Positions 10,309 through 21,194 of a stretch of 64,000 bases of DNA are shown here, in pieces (the stretch's first letter is position 1; every line of letters begins with the position of its first letter). The position numbers and the translations under genes are program-made. The notes beneath the pieces were generated by a model. The model was not told the DNA's origin. It searched no databases and saw nothing but the letters and a program-made list of their open reading frames with translations. The DNA comes from Bagarius yarrelli (Eukaryota; Chordata; Actinopteri; Siluriformes; Sisoridae), in NCBI GenBank assembly GCA_005784505.1, contig VCAZ01000032.1:3061611-3125610 (forward strand), in the 5' to 3' direction.

Positions 10309-10521
10309 TGTCTGCATCTCCTGACACTTTGCACCCAAGAAATTGTTGCCTTTCTTCTGACACAATTCTGCTCTTTTTTTTAGTTATTCTTTACATTCGA
10401 CTGATACTGATTGCTTGCCATGACTCATTAATGACATCATTCCTCTCTGAATGTTGACCTTTTTTTCTTTTTTGGCTTTCTGACTCAGTGGCTGTGTGAT
10501 AACAGAGCATACAGGTCCAAT

Positions 10522-10522
<1 letters not shown>

Positions 10523-10582
<60 letters not shown>
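10523..10582. repeat. (CA)30 microsatellite
   Basis: An uninterrupted CA run. Confidence 0.95.
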
Positions 10583-10585
<3 letters not shown>

Positions 10586-10650
10586 GAAGCAAAACCCCAC
10601 AAAGATGGATTATGGCTGTTTTAGTTCAAATGAATTATTAAACCATTATC

Positions 10651-10653
<3 letters not shown>

Positions 10654-10682
<29 letters not shown>
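10654..10682. repeat. (GT)n microsatellite
   Basis: About 14 GT units, 70 bp after the CA run at 10523-10582 and in inverted relation to it. Confidence 0.9.
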
Positions 10683-10686
<4 letters not shown>

Positions 10687-10699
10687 ACAATAATTACAC

Positions 10700-10870
10700 C
10701 CTTTTCTTTCAGGTAGCTCGTCATTAGGTGGCTGTCAGTGCTGTAGACGCAGCGTTCATTAATTCGCTGCACTCAGGAACCGAATAATCATAGGATCACC
10801 GGAGGAGACATCGCGCCTGACAGCCATGTTTGCATAAATATCGGAAGTGACTCGCAACGGATTAAATTAA
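10700..10870. other. candidate conserved non-coding block
   Basis: Unique, intact-looking sequence with homeobox-type cores (CATTAATTCG, GATTAAATTA), TGACAGCC (TALE-like) and no simple repeat. It is called only on its contrast with the surrounding repeats. Confidence 0.25.
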
Positions 10871-11104
10871 AAAAACGTAGCTAAACAATTCTGCTGTAAG
10901 TGTCGACTGCTTGACTTGTCTAGGGCAACCCTACGTTCTCTTTCGCCTCTTTATCTGTTACTTTAGTAAAATCCAGTGGTTCAAATTCAACATTGCTCAT
11001 CAGGGACCTAAAGAAAAGGCAGTCCAATACCGCTGTGTTAATCTCCATCAGCTGTTAGTCGCTCACCAGCAGGCGGCACTTTTGACAGCGCCATCTGTCG
11101 AGAT

Positions 11105-11259
11105 CATAGATATATAACACCTTAACGCAGTATTGTCCGCTTCGGTTTATCGGAACTGTGATAACTTACGCTTACTAGGTCACGTATATTTGACGTTTCT
11201 TTATAGAAACCCGATATCAGTTAACCAACTGTTTCATGCAACTAGTTAAAAATGAAATA

Positions 11260-11290
<31 letters not shown>

Positions 11291-11400
11291 TTCAAGACAA
11301 CCCATTTTTTTAATTTTATTTCAATCTATAGCCATGAGAAGAAAACAAATGCCATGCGAATGGTGCTAAAAGAAAAAAAAATTGTTATTATTCTGTTTTT
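11105..11400 (+). repeat. local duplication, copy 1
   Basis: Homologous to 12835-13090 over about 280 bp. Shared landmarks in order are CCGCTTCGGTTT, CTTACTAGGTCACGTATATT, AGAAACCCGATATCA, AACTGTTTCATGCAACT and TTTCAATCT, AGCCATGA. This copy carries a (GT)n at 11260-11287 that the other lacks. Confidence 0.8.
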
Positions 11401-11438
11401 AAAGGCCCGAAAAGTTTTCAGAAAACTAAAATATGGTC

Positions 11439-11773
11439 AGGGCAGATTGGTGGCTTAATGGTTAGCACTGTTGCCTCACACCAAAAATGTCCCGGGTTCC
11501 ATTCCTAAAACAGGGGTCTTTCTGTGCTTGCACGGGTTAACTCCGGGTTCTCCGGTTTCCTCCCACAGTCCAAAAACATGTATGTTAGATTGATTGGTGA
11601 TTCTAAATTACCCGAAAGAATGAGTGTAAGTGTATGTGTGGCCCTGTGATAGACTGCTGTCCAGTTTGTCCCCCTCCCACCTTTTGCTCTTTCAGAGACA
11701 GCTGGGATAGACTCCAGCAGATCCCCGTTACCCCGAATTAGGGAATAAGCAGATATAGAAGATGAATGAATGG
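11439..11773 (+). mobile_element. SINE family B, near full length
   Basis: tRNA-derived head with A box TGGCTTAATGGTTAGCA and B box GGGTTCCATTCC. The body contains TCCTCCCACAGTCCAAAAAC, ATGTTAGATTGATTGGTGAT and GCTGGGATAGACTCCAGCAG, and the 3' end is GAATGAATGG. About 335 bp. The internal A and B boxes would be a Pol III promoter if intact. Confidence 0.8.
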
Positions 11774-12158
11774 TGACTCTGGACGACGATTGAATGCATA
11801 AATGTCCAACGTCATATTTTTACTCGTTTAATTTGCATTTGTGTAACATGGAGTGATATATTTTCTCTAAGCTCGCTGACATTTATTAAATATTCCCTCT
11901 CTGGCTGGTTAAATCAAATAGTACATGTTTTTTTTCCAGAAACGCTTGAGGACAGAAAAGAAAATGTTACATGAGGTAATATTTCCGGGAAATGTGAGTA
12001 AAGGAATTAAAAGGGTCTGAGCTTTGAGGTACGTGATATTAATTATATTCGGTTTTTCATTTCGAACCTCAAGGTTAGTCACGTTTACATCACTGCGCAC
12101 TGAAATGATTTTATTTTGCATACTCTGGTTTAGAAAGTTGGGGTCTGAGAACAGATTT

Positions 12159-12170
12159 GGCGCCCCCTGG
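12159..12170 (-). promoter_or_regulatory. possible CTCF-type motif
   Basis: GGCGCCCCCTGG on the plus strand reads CCAGGGGGCGCC on the minus strand, the core of the CTCF consensus with two mismatches upstream of the core. A motif match only. Confidence 0.25.
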
Positions 12171-12179
12171 AGCAAAGAA

Positions 12180-12295
12180 GTTGCAGGGCCTTAATTAAGG
12201 GCCCTACAAAGGCATCTTGGCAGTGGTGGAGCTTGAACCCTGATCTTCTGATTAATAATTCAGAGCTGTTGATCGTTTTAACCACCACGAGCTTT
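12180..12295 (-). mobile_element. SINE family A fragment
   Basis: AGGGCCTTAATTAAGGGCCC, then TGGAGCTTGAACCCTGATCTT (B-box region) and TTAACCACCACGAGC. Decayed head and body in minus orientation. Confidence 0.65.
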
Positions 12296-12620
12296 AAACA
12301 ACTCAGCTGGAACTCCCAAACGTGAATCGGGCGGCTGACGCCTCACAGAACACCATCTAATTACACAATCAATCAAACGTCTAACCAAACTGATTAAACA
12401 TCAGACGAGCAGGATTCAGGCTCTCATAGTGACAAGCGATATAAACGCTTTCTTCTAAAGATGGGGTGACATTTAAAACAAAAAGCCCTGGAAGACACCT
12501 GGGAAGTGTTCCAAATCGCATCTCTCGAGGCCCCTAAAATGCGTAGGCCCTTAGAATTGCCCTAACAAACAGCCCCTCCAAGTGCCCCCCCTGCTCATTA
12601 AAATTAATGAGTATATTTAT

Positions 12621-12812
12621 TAATTTACAGCATTTGGCAGACGTCCTTATCCAGAGCGACTTACATTAATCTCATTTATACATCTGAGCAATGGAGGGTT
12701 AAGGGCCTTGCTCAGGGACCCAGCAGTGGAAACTTGGTGGAGCTGGGAATCAAACCTACAATCTTCAGGTTGGTAGTCCAACACCTTAACCATAAGCCAC
12801 CACTTCCCCACA
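12621..12812 (-). mobile_element. SINE family A, near full length
   Basis: On the plus strand the tail comes first (CATTTGGCAGACGTCCTTAT, CCAGAGCGACTTACA), then GGGTTAAGGGCCTTGCTCAG, the GGGAATCAAACC B box and CACCTTAACCATAAGCCACC head. Confidence 0.85.
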
Positions 12813-12834
12813 CCACTTATTAATCTTACTGAAA

Positions 12835-13090
12835 GACTAACACCTTAACACCGTATCATCCGCTTCGGTTTTATCGGAACCGCGAAAGCTCGCGCTTACT
12901 AGGTCACGTATATTTGTGATATTTTTATAGAAACCCGATATCACAGCTACAAGTTAATCAACTGTTTCATGCAACTTATTAACTTATCAACTAAGACAAC
13001 CTATTTTTTTTTTTTATTTCAATCTTTAGCCATGAAAAGAAAAAAAATGCCATGAGAATCGTGCTAAAAGCGAAAAAATGTATATTTATA
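12835..13090 (+). repeat. local duplication, copy 2
   Basis: Partner of 11105-11400, 1.73 kb away in the same orientation. It has diverged by substitutions and small gaps. A family A SINE in minus orientation lies immediately upstream. Confidence 0.8.
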
Positions 13091-13246
13091 CTTATTTATA
13101 CTTATTAATCGTCTTTAAAGTCTCTACTTATAAGACAAAACAGTTCTGTGTACAATTTATATTGAATATTTATAACATAACATTTATATTGAAATGTTAT
13201 GAGTGTCTGGTAGACTTAATGGGTCTAATGTAAAAGAGAAAGTCTG

Positions 13247-13247
<1 letters not shown>

Positions 13248-13280
<33 letters not shown>
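13248..13280. repeat. (CA)n microsatellite
   Basis: About 16 CA units. Confidence 0.9.
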
Positions 13281-13283
<3 letters not shown>

Positions 13284-13424
13284 TGTGGAAACTCACTATG
13301 TTGAATCTCTGATCAGTTGCCATGGCTACACTTTTTTATATATAAATATATATATTATTTTATTTTTCATGATGTGAGTTTGTGGTCGAAAGCTCTAAAG
13401 TGTGTCTCCTGTGTGTGTTTGTGT

Positions 13425-13866
13425 ATGTGTTTGGGGTCTATGTGTGTGTGTACATGTGTGTGGGGTGTATGTGTGTCTGTGTATGTGTGTGGGGTCTATG
13501 TGTGTGTGTACATGTGTGTGGGGTGTATATGTGTCTGTGCATGTGTGTGGGGTGTATGGATGTGTGTGTATGTGTGTCTGGTGTATGGATTTGTGCGCAT
13601 GTGTGTGGGGTGTATGGTTGTGTGTGCATGTGTATGGGGGTGTATATGTGTGTCTGCATGTGCCTGGGGTGTATATGTGTCTGTGCATGTGTGTGGGGTG
13701 TATGGTGGTGTGTGCATGTGTGTGGGGTGTATGGTTGTGTGTGCATGTGTGTGGGGTGTATATGTGTGTCTGCATGTGTCTGGGGTGTACATGTGTCTGT
13801 GCATGTGTGTGGGGTGTATGGTTGTGTGTGCATGTGTGTGGGGTGTATGGTTGTGTGTGCATGTGC
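13425..13866 (+). repeat. 29-bp GT-rich minisatellite, about 15 copies
   Basis: The period is 29 bp measured between successive GGGGTGTAT landmarks. The unit pattern is GGGGTGTATGGTTGTGTGTG followed by CATGTGTGT. C is rare on this strand, so all three + frames and the - frames stay open; the apparent 150-220 residue frames are artefacts. Confidence 0.95.
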
Positions 13867-13884
13867 AATTTTTAAAAAAGATGA

Positions 13885-13985
13885 CAAAAATATCGGTAGA
13901 ACCGATATTACAAATCCGATATCAGATATCAAAAAAAGCTTCAATATCGGAAAAAGTATTGATGAAGCGGATTAATCAGTTGACC
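13885..13985 (-). mobile_element. CCGATAT-family element, left-end fragment
   Basis: The minus strand reads GGTCAACTGATTAATCCGC, then ATATCTGATATCGG, TTTGTAATATCGGTTCTACC and GATATT, matching 27081-27202. It abuts the 29-bp minisatellite. Confidence 0.65.
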
Positions 13986-14139
13986 TTTTAAAAGTTTAGC
14001 CCTAAACTTGGCACACTTAGTTTTCCATGTTGGTAAATTTTATTTCTATCACAAAGTCGTTTCTAAGAAACTGCAGAGAAAATTTATTCTAAAAGTTTTA
14101 AAAGAGTAGATAAAAAAAAAAGATGCCAGCTGTGATATG

Positions 14140-14245
14140 GCACCCTTGGAGAACTGAGGGTTAGGGGCCTTGCTGGCCTTGAGAGATTTTTGGGGGCTAC
14201 CACTGATCAACAATGCAGAGCCTTAACCACCTTAGCCACCACTGG
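14140..14245 (-). mobile_element. SINE family A fragment
   Basis: GAGGGTTAGGGGCCTTGCTG and GAGCCTTAACCACCTTAGCC remain. Much of the centre is diverged. Confidence 0.55.
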
Positions 14246-14827
14246 ATAGACTCCAAGTTCCCTGTGGACCCTTGTGGTGTTTTGTCAGGACAGGATTCTC
14301 CCCCCTCCCCACCCCCCAGAACAAATGTGTTCCTTGGAGCATATTTCTACTTGTTCTACTAAGGAACTGGCATCACCATGCAACAGGGAGATCCCGAAAT
14401 AGTCTTTGCCACAGAAGGTGTTGATGAGACTGCGGTCTCCACAATCCATCCACGAAGCTTCAACCTGAGACACAGTGTGTGAACGCTGACCAGGACATCG
14501 CACATCTGAATGCAAATAAATATTTTATATGCAAATTAGCCGAAGGTCGGCACCTGCTGGATGTCTTGTTCTGTGGATGGAGAATGTGGAAATGTGCCTA
14601 TGCTGAAGGCAAATTAACCAGGTGGAGCTGATTAGTTTCCAAATGTTGGAGTTCTAAATGACAGAAGTGTTGGGATTGCAGCAGTGATGATGTCATCAAA
14701 TCTAGATTAACTTGCCAACGGTGATTAGTAGACACAACCAAGCTACCAGGCCCTCCTGAGCGAGGCTCCTAACTTTCTCTGGCTTTAGGGGCACCAAAAC
14801 CCAAGTACATAAAATGGGATTTGCACA
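14246..14827. other. no recognised feature
   Basis: Unique-looking sequence. The minus open frame at 14285-14515 is unsupported. Confidence 0.4.
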
Positions 14828-14849
14828 CGCACACACACACACACACAGA
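14828..14849. repeat. (CA)n microsatellite
   Basis: About 11 CA units directly before a CCGATAT element. Confidence 0.85.
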
Positions 14850-14879
14850 CAATATGAATCAAAATGTTTATTCAGGTCA

Positions 14880-15048
14880 GTACTGTTGTCATCATCGGGT
14901 CAAAAAAAACAGGTGGAAAAACGATCAATGAATATCGGTTGGCCATATTAGTTATCGAATAAATAAACCCACGAAAAATTGGCATCGGATCGGTATTCAG
15001 AAAATCCAATATTGACCGATCATTTTTTAGGTCTATACAGTAGCTAAT
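14880..15048 (+). mobile_element. CCGATAT-family element, right end
   Basis: It shares GTACTGTTGTCATCATCGGG, TCAAAAAA, AAACGATCAATGAATATCGG with 40590-40672, then continues TTATCGAATAAATA, GGCATCGGATCGGTATTCAG and ends ATTGACCGATCATTTTTTAG. Confidence 0.65.
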
Positions 15049-15159
15049 CGGTCTGAAATTGAATTGGATAATAAGCAGTAAAAAGTGGCTGGATAGATGG
15101 ATGGATGAAATTGATGGTGTTGCTTATTTGCACCACACTTCCCAGTTTAAAACATTTTC

Positions 15160-15560
15160 CAATAAAAATTCCGGTGTTCCGGTTATTCCAAGTTTGCTTT
15201 CGAGTTCTCACTCATGTCTTACCAAAAGCTGTGCGATCAAAACCAATCCAAGCGCAATTAGAGAGAGCGCAGTCGCCGACGAGCTGAAAACCTCCCGCTT
15301 TCCACCGCTAATTGCCTTGAGAGTGGCGGCCCCTTTCGCGGGTTCCGCGAGGTGTTTACCTGCGTATTATAAAGGCTTTAGCGATTACGACTTCATCAGC
15401 ATGCTAACAGCAAAGGCTAAACGTAAAAAGCCGACTCGATTTCTCTCCGGGTTTCGCACGGTGACCTTGATTTCGAGGCCAGATTGGCTTTCTGGTTTAA
15501 AATTAAACTCCTTATCTTCTGCTGGCGTCGAAAATAAATGTGGGACGTGCAGTGAAGACA
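15160..15560. other. candidate conserved non-coding block with a 189-residue open frame
   Basis: Unique sequence with CpG-containing phrases and TAATTG/CAATTA homeobox cores (GCGCAATTAGAG, CCGCTAATTGCC). A frame at 15059-15628 is open for 189 codons. It starts inside the neighbouring mobile element and matches no protein I know, so I read it as chance within a conserved-looking block. Confidence 0.3.
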
Positions 15561-15849
15561 GGGAGAGTCTTTATAGGAAGTCTCAGCCATGGACAGAAAT
15601 GAGCAGGGGGTCTGTGGGAAAAGTGTAACACTTATGGGCTCATTAGCGGTTAGCGGGTAAATCAGCCTGTTTGGCTAACGTCGGACAGAAATAATACAAA
15701 AATATTAAACACGGCGTATGAATACTGATTCCAGAGGCAGTATTCGAAATGTCTACATGTCTACCAGGGCTACCAGACGCCACTGACACCGGATCAGAAG
15801 ACATTCTCAAGATGGCTGATAAGACAAGACACTCATGTTGTATTTGCAT

Positions 15850-16430
15850 GCTTGTTTAAGTGTGTTTGTGTATGTGTGTGTGGGTTGTGTTTATTAAAAG
15901 TGTGTGAAAGTTGTGTGTATTAGTAGTGTGTAGGTTGTGTGTATTAGTAGTGTGTGTTAGTAGTGTGTCTTGGTTGTGTGTATTAGTGGTGTGTCTGTTA
16001 GTTGTGCATGTGGATTGTGTGTATTAGTAGTGTGTGTTGGTTGTGTGTATTAGTAGTGTGTGTTGGTTGTGTGTATTAGTAGTGTGTGTGGGTTGTGTCT
16101 ATTAGTTGTGTGTGTGGATTGTGTCTATTAGTTGTGTGTGTATGAGTAGTGTGTGGGTTGTATGTATTAGTTGTGTGTTGTTTGTGTGTTCGATTTGTGT
16201 ATTAGTAGTGTGTATGTATTGTGTATGTATTAGTAGTGTGTGTGGGTTGTGTACATTAGTAGTGTGCGTGTATTGTTTGTGTATTAGTAGTGTGTGTGGG
16301 TGTGTGATGTATGTGGTTGTGTACATTGTGTGGGTGTGTGGTTGTGTGTGGGATTGTTTGTGTATTAGTAGTGCGTGTATATTGTGTGTGTATTACTAGT
16401 GTGTGTTTATAGTAGTAGCGTGAAGTAAGC
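15850..16430 (+). repeat. 26-bp GT-rich minisatellite
   Basis: A degenerate array of GTGTGTATTAGTAGTGTGTG plus TTGGTT units, about 20 copies, with (GTGT) expansions. Confidence 0.9.
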
Positions 16431-16479
16431 ATACCATGGACACTTTACTATTCCTTACACAAGTGACATAATAATACAC

Positions 16480-16870
16480 AGACATACACACATGCGAAAA
16501 CAAACATACAAACGCACACACACATACCATTAGTACACACGCTACTTATGCACATACACACACATATACACTGCTAAACAATCATACACAGGCACACACA
16601 TTATGCAATGACTCAGTGACAGTTGCTATAGTGATCGGTGACAGTTACACACACATGCACTCATATTTACCACAGTTAAACACACACACACACACACACA
16701 CTTAAATTCACCACAGTTACACACATATACACCCATACATTTAAATCCACCACAGTTACATACACACATGCACTTAAATACACCATAGTTATACACACAC
16801 ACACAGACACACACACTCAAATCCACCACAAATGCGCACACACACAAAATTCCACCACAGTGCATGAAAT
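16480..16870. repeat. AC-rich minisatellite
   Basis: CACACA-rich DNA with a recurring TTAAATCCACCACAGTTACA phrase about every 60 bp (near 16665, 16705, 16740 and 16785). It is strand-complementary in character to the preceding GT-rich array. Confidence 0.8.
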
Positions 16871-16912
16871 GAACGATGCTAAACAATAAATAAACTATTA
16901 TGACGTGAATCC

Positions 16913-17173
16913 CTTCTTTCTTTTTCTCTCCCTTTCTCTCTCTTATTCTTTCCTCACTCTCTCTTCTCTCTCTCTTTCTCTTTTTCCTCTCCCTCTCATC
17001 ACTCTCTCACTTTCTCACTCCCACTTTCTCTCTCTATCTCTTACACTTTTTCTCCCCTTCCTCTTAACACCCTCTCTCCCGCTCCTTTTTCCTCTCTTTT
17101 CTTTCTCTCTCTCCCTTTTTCATTTAGTCTCACTCTCTCCCTGACTCTTTATCTTCTAATTTCTCTCACTGTA

Positions 17174-17214
<41 letters not shown>

Positions 17215-17240
17215 TTTTCTTCATCTTTCTCTTTTTCTCT
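16913..17240. repeat. polypyrimidine tract with (CT)15
   Basis: About 325 bp of CTCTCTTT-type DNA. The purest CT run is at about 17181-17211. Confidence 0.9.
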
Positions 17241-17829
17241 CTTCTGGCCACTTTTACATCTGTTTATCTCTATCCACCTGAAGTGATGTTCTGGGCTCCT
17301 GACCTTCATAATGTAATAAAATGAGGCACATTTTATGATACAATATTTTCTTCTCGGTTAAGTTGTTAAACTGCTGAAACTGCGGAAACTGAGTTGAATT
17401 CCAAGCACCACCAAGCTCCAAAACAGACCATAATTTTTGTTTTGAGTCTATTTTGTTCAAGGAGTCAAATAATTCATTTTAGGTGATTCGTTTTCAGCAA
17501 ACTGGTGTTGAAAATGGGCTCAAACACATTTCCCATCGTGTTGTAAGTTATTTTACTGTAATGGCATCGTTCTCAAGGTGTAAACAGGGTTCCTGTCTGC
17601 CAATAAACAGCGCTGCACTCTCCAGCTGTGTGAAATGTATAGCCAGCTCCCACTGAGCGAACTGCATTAACACTTACCAAAGAACCCGTAAAGAAAAAAA
17701 TAATAGGGTAGAACACTGAGGGAAAAAAATCCCATACACAGCACCATTCAGCTGCTTTCTGCAAATCACAGCAATCAAGACATCTCATTTAAAGCCATTT
17801 AATACCCATCAAATTTCTAAAACATGTCA
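17241..17829. other. no gene; possible SINE A head remnant at 17355-17420
   Basis: Only GTTAAACTGC, a B-box-like GAGTTGAATTCC and CACCACCAAGCTCC are recognisable, at 17355-17420. The rest is unmarked. Confidence 0.35.
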
Positions 17830-18905
17830 GGAAGATCTGGAAAATGATCCACCTATAATCCAGGGATAATTTACAGATACTTCAGTGATAAAACTGCAAT
17901 AATACAGAGATAATTCAGATAATACACAGATATTACGGTAATAAAACTGCAGTTTAGAGTGATAACCAAGAGATAACCTTGTGATAATCCTAAAATAATC
18001 CATCACTAATACCATGATAATACTGAGACAATAATCCAGCAATAATCCAACAATAATACAGAGATCATACATGGATAATACAGAGATATGACAGCAATAA
18101 TACAGTGATAATACAGAGGTAATCTAAAAACAATCCAGGAATAATCCTGAGAAAATACAGCATTAAAACAGTGATAATCCAGAGATAATCCAGTGATGAT
18201 CCAGCAATAATACACTGATAATATAGATCCTTTTAAAATGATACACTAATAATACAGAGATAATCTAAAAATAATCCAGTGCTGATCTAGTGTTAATACA
18301 GAGATAATACAGCCATGATAGAGCAATAATACAGATATATTACAACAATTATACAGAGAAGATCTAGAGATAATCCAGAGAAGATTTTTGTAATAATCTA
18401 AAAATAATACAGGGATAATTCAGTGCTAATCCAAAAATAATACAATAATAGTACAGCAATAAAACATAGATAATCCAGCGATAATCCAGAGATATTTCAG
18501 ATAAAAATTTGTAATAAATCTAAAATAATACAGGGATAATTCAGTGCTAATCCAGAAATAATACTATAATAATACAGCAATAACACATAAATAAACCAGC
18601 GATAATCCAGAGAAAATTTTGTAATAATCCCAAAATAATAAAGAGATAATTCAGTGCTAATTCAAAAATAATACAGTAATAATACAGCAATAACCCAGTG
18701 ATAATCCAAAATTAATCCAGCGATAATACATTGTATTATACAGAGATAATACAGCAATAATATAGTAATAATCCAAAGATAAGGCAGCGATAATAAAGTG
18801 ATAAAATAGCAATAATAGAGTGATAATATTGCAATAAAAAAACAATGAAGCAGAAATAAATGATAATCCGGATATAATCCAGCCACAATACAGAAGATTA
18901 TTTAA
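17830..18905. repeat. 11-12 bp minisatellite with ~115-bp higher-order repeat
   Basis: The array is built of GATAATCCAGA / AATAATACAGC units over 1.07 kb. A higher-order unit beginning GATAATTCAGTGCTAATCC occurs at about 18413, 18535 and 18645 (121- and 110-bp steps), with a looser earlier copy near 18275. Confidence 0.85.
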
Positions 18906-19593
18906 GAAATTATCACCTAAAACCTTGTTCATCAAGTAGTCAGTAAAGTGTTTGACTCCTGATTAGAAGTTTGTGGGTTCAGTTCCTAAAAATGTAATCT
19001 GAAAGTTTTTGTCAAACATGCCAGCAGTGCATTGTGGGAATTCTGGAAGGGGCACTAGACCCTTGCTTCAGATCTTTAACCGTTTACTCACAGGAAGTTT
19101 ACTCAACTTCATCTATAATTCAGTGTGGGAAGGTTCACCTGAAGTTGGCGTGTAAACAAAACAAACAGAAAAATGTGTGCTTATGTGTTCTAGAGTGTAC
19201 GAGTGTGAACAGGTCTGTACCGTTTCCTCCAACGCTCTGCTGGAACACTAGTCAAGGCCAGAAGCTTTGATGGATACCACGAGTGTGTGTCTGTGCCCGC
19301 TGTGGGCCGCCTGGGAGCCGGTTTAGTGGAGCTGCAGGATTTTCGGATGCTGATTGAAATTCAACTCGACTCAGCACTGATTTCTTTTTTTCCCCTCACA
19401 CGTTGTCTTTCCGTCTCCCTTTTTCTATGCTAGCACCCACGCCTAGCCTCCAACATTGAAATCCTGAAGGTCACATGACTCAAAAACGGGAGGCATTAGC
19501 ACCAACCAAATCACATAAATAGTTCATGTTAAATAAATTTCTTATGTATTTCATTTTTGAGGAAAAAAATCCTCGATTAAAATTGTGCGAGAA

Positions 19594-19596
<3 letters not shown>
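18906..19596. other. no gene; weak SINE-like head at 18935-18990
   Basis: TCAGTAAAGTGTTTGACTCC, TTGTGGGTTCAGTTCC recall the family A head. The remaining sequence is unique, without a supported gene. Confidence 0.35.

Positions 19597-19624
<28 letters not shown>
19597..19624. repeat. (GT)n microsatellite
   Basis: About 14 GT units. Confidence 0.9.
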
Positions 19625-19970
19625 TGGACCCATTGCTCTACACAATCTTTAAGCTCCTTTACATTCAAAGTGCAATTTTTCTGTCCATCTTTTTATTTAT
19701 TCTGCTAGGATGAGATATTTTGCCCCGGTTGCCATGGAGACTCTCGTATCGGAGGAAAATGAAATAGAAAATCGTCTCTGTAGCTGTCTGCGTGTCTGAG
19801 GGTGTTTACGGGAAACAGTATAAAGCTCAGACACAAAAATGCAAAGGGTTTGAGTTTAGATAAGCGACAGCATACGGAGCAGGTCTGCAATTTTCCTTTA
19901 AATGACTAACATAAATAATTAATGAGCCGAATGGACATCTGTTGTTAGCTAAGCAGCTCATGAGGTAAGT

Positions 19971-19973
<3 letters not shown>

Positions 19974-20010
<37 letters not shown>

Positions 20011-20012
20011 AG
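19974..20012. repeat. (GAAA)n microsatellite
   Basis: About 9 GAAA units leading into degenerate purine-rich DNA to about 20090. Confidence 0.9.
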
Positions 20013-20377
20013 GGAAGGAAGTAGAAAATGAGAAAAAAGAAGGACAGAAAGAAAGAATAGAGAAAAGAAAAAAAAAGAAGGTTAAAGGAGGGTGAACATA
20101 TAAATATGGAGGCCACTGATAAGGAAAAAGAAAAGAAAGGAAAAGAAACAATAAAAATCAAGATAAGTTAATTTAAGTTGTAATAGTCAGTAGTGTTAAA
20201 CTCTAATATGCAATAATATTAATTCCTGATAATAAGCAGTGTTAATGCTAATATTATTGACCATGAGAACGGGGGGGGGCACTAAGGGTCGGGGTTCGGG
20301 GTTACGGCGAGGTGCCTTGGTAGGGGATTAGCACTAGTATTCTATTTACTACCGTTAGTTAATGATAGTTAGTAGTA

Positions 20378-20578
20378 TGATGGGAAGTGGTTGGGTCATG
20401 TTAAGGTGTTGGATTACCAACCCGAAGGTTGTGGGTTCGATTCCCAGTCCACCAAGCCACCACTGTTGAGCCCCTGAGCAAGGCCCTTTAACCCCCAATT
20501 GCTCAGTTGTTATAACAAGGATATTGTAAGTCGCTCTGGATAAGGACGTCTGCCAAATGCTGCAAATGTAAATGTATG
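20378..20578 (+). mobile_element. SINE family A, full-length reference copy
   Basis: The best-preserved copy: head with TTAAGGTGTTGGATTACC, a perfect B box GGTTCGATTCC, body CCACCAAGCCACCACTG and GAGCAAGGCCC, and tail AAGTCGCTCTGGATAAGGAC, GTCTGCCAAATGCTGCAAAT. tRNA-derived and Pol III type by its boxes. Confidence 0.9.
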
Positions 20579-20758
20579 ATATAGTATAGTTTGTTGCTAA
20601 TATTCAGTATTACTACTCTAGACTGTGAAGAAACATCTGGTTGCCAAAGGAATAATGTTTCTTCAGTGGGTGGAGCTAATAGTTAGCATTTTAAAATGAT
20701 TTTACTGCAATAGGAAAATATTTTGGCGTTTGTGTGAAAGATTCAGCCTGATGATTGG

Positions 20759-21034
20759 ATGAAATTTTATTTTTCTTACTTTTGTGCCATCACTGGACCT
20801 CCGACCTCCGGTGGCTTCACATGCATGAACGTGCTTTCAGCCATCGGATATTCCGCTGAAGTGTGGGAGGCGTGTCACGCAGTACAGATGTATGGAGATC
20901 TGTCTCTAATGCAGGAGCGAGCAGTTAATGAAGTTATTCATATGGAAATCTGTTCGGTGCTCGGAGATATCGCATTGCTCACTGCAGAGTCGCTAACTGT
21001 AATCGCCGGCCATTTTAATAATAAAATAAATTAA
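20759..21034. other. candidate conserved non-coding block
   Basis: Unique, balanced-composition sequence with GCAGTTAATGAAG, TTATTCATATGG and ATTTTAATAATAAAATAAATTA at its end. A 91-codon frame spans it but shows no recognisable domain. It stands out between SINE and satellite DNA. Confidence 0.3.
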
Positions 21035-21194
21035 TAGAAAAATGATTCAGAAGTGAGCATGAGAGTGAAGCGATGCTTACATGACTAGAATATTCTGTAG
21101 AAAGACAGAAAGAAAGAAAGAAAGAGAACGAATGAATAAGGTAATTATTCTTAAATAAAACCGAAGGGAAAAAAAAAGAACGGAAAAAAGAAAT

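Noticed and set aside
11066..11096. Two opposed CTCF-like motifs
   Set aside because: CCAGCAGGCGGCAC has one core mismatch and the second has several; too weak alone.
13317..13991. Overlapping 150-220 codon frames on both strands
   Set aside because: All lie on the 29-bp GT-rich minisatellite; simultaneous openness in several frames is a composition effect.
20395..20450. Possible tRNA gene (A and B boxes)
   Set aside because: The boxes belong to the SINE A head; there is no cloverleaf acceptor stem, and the body and tail follow as in the other copies.
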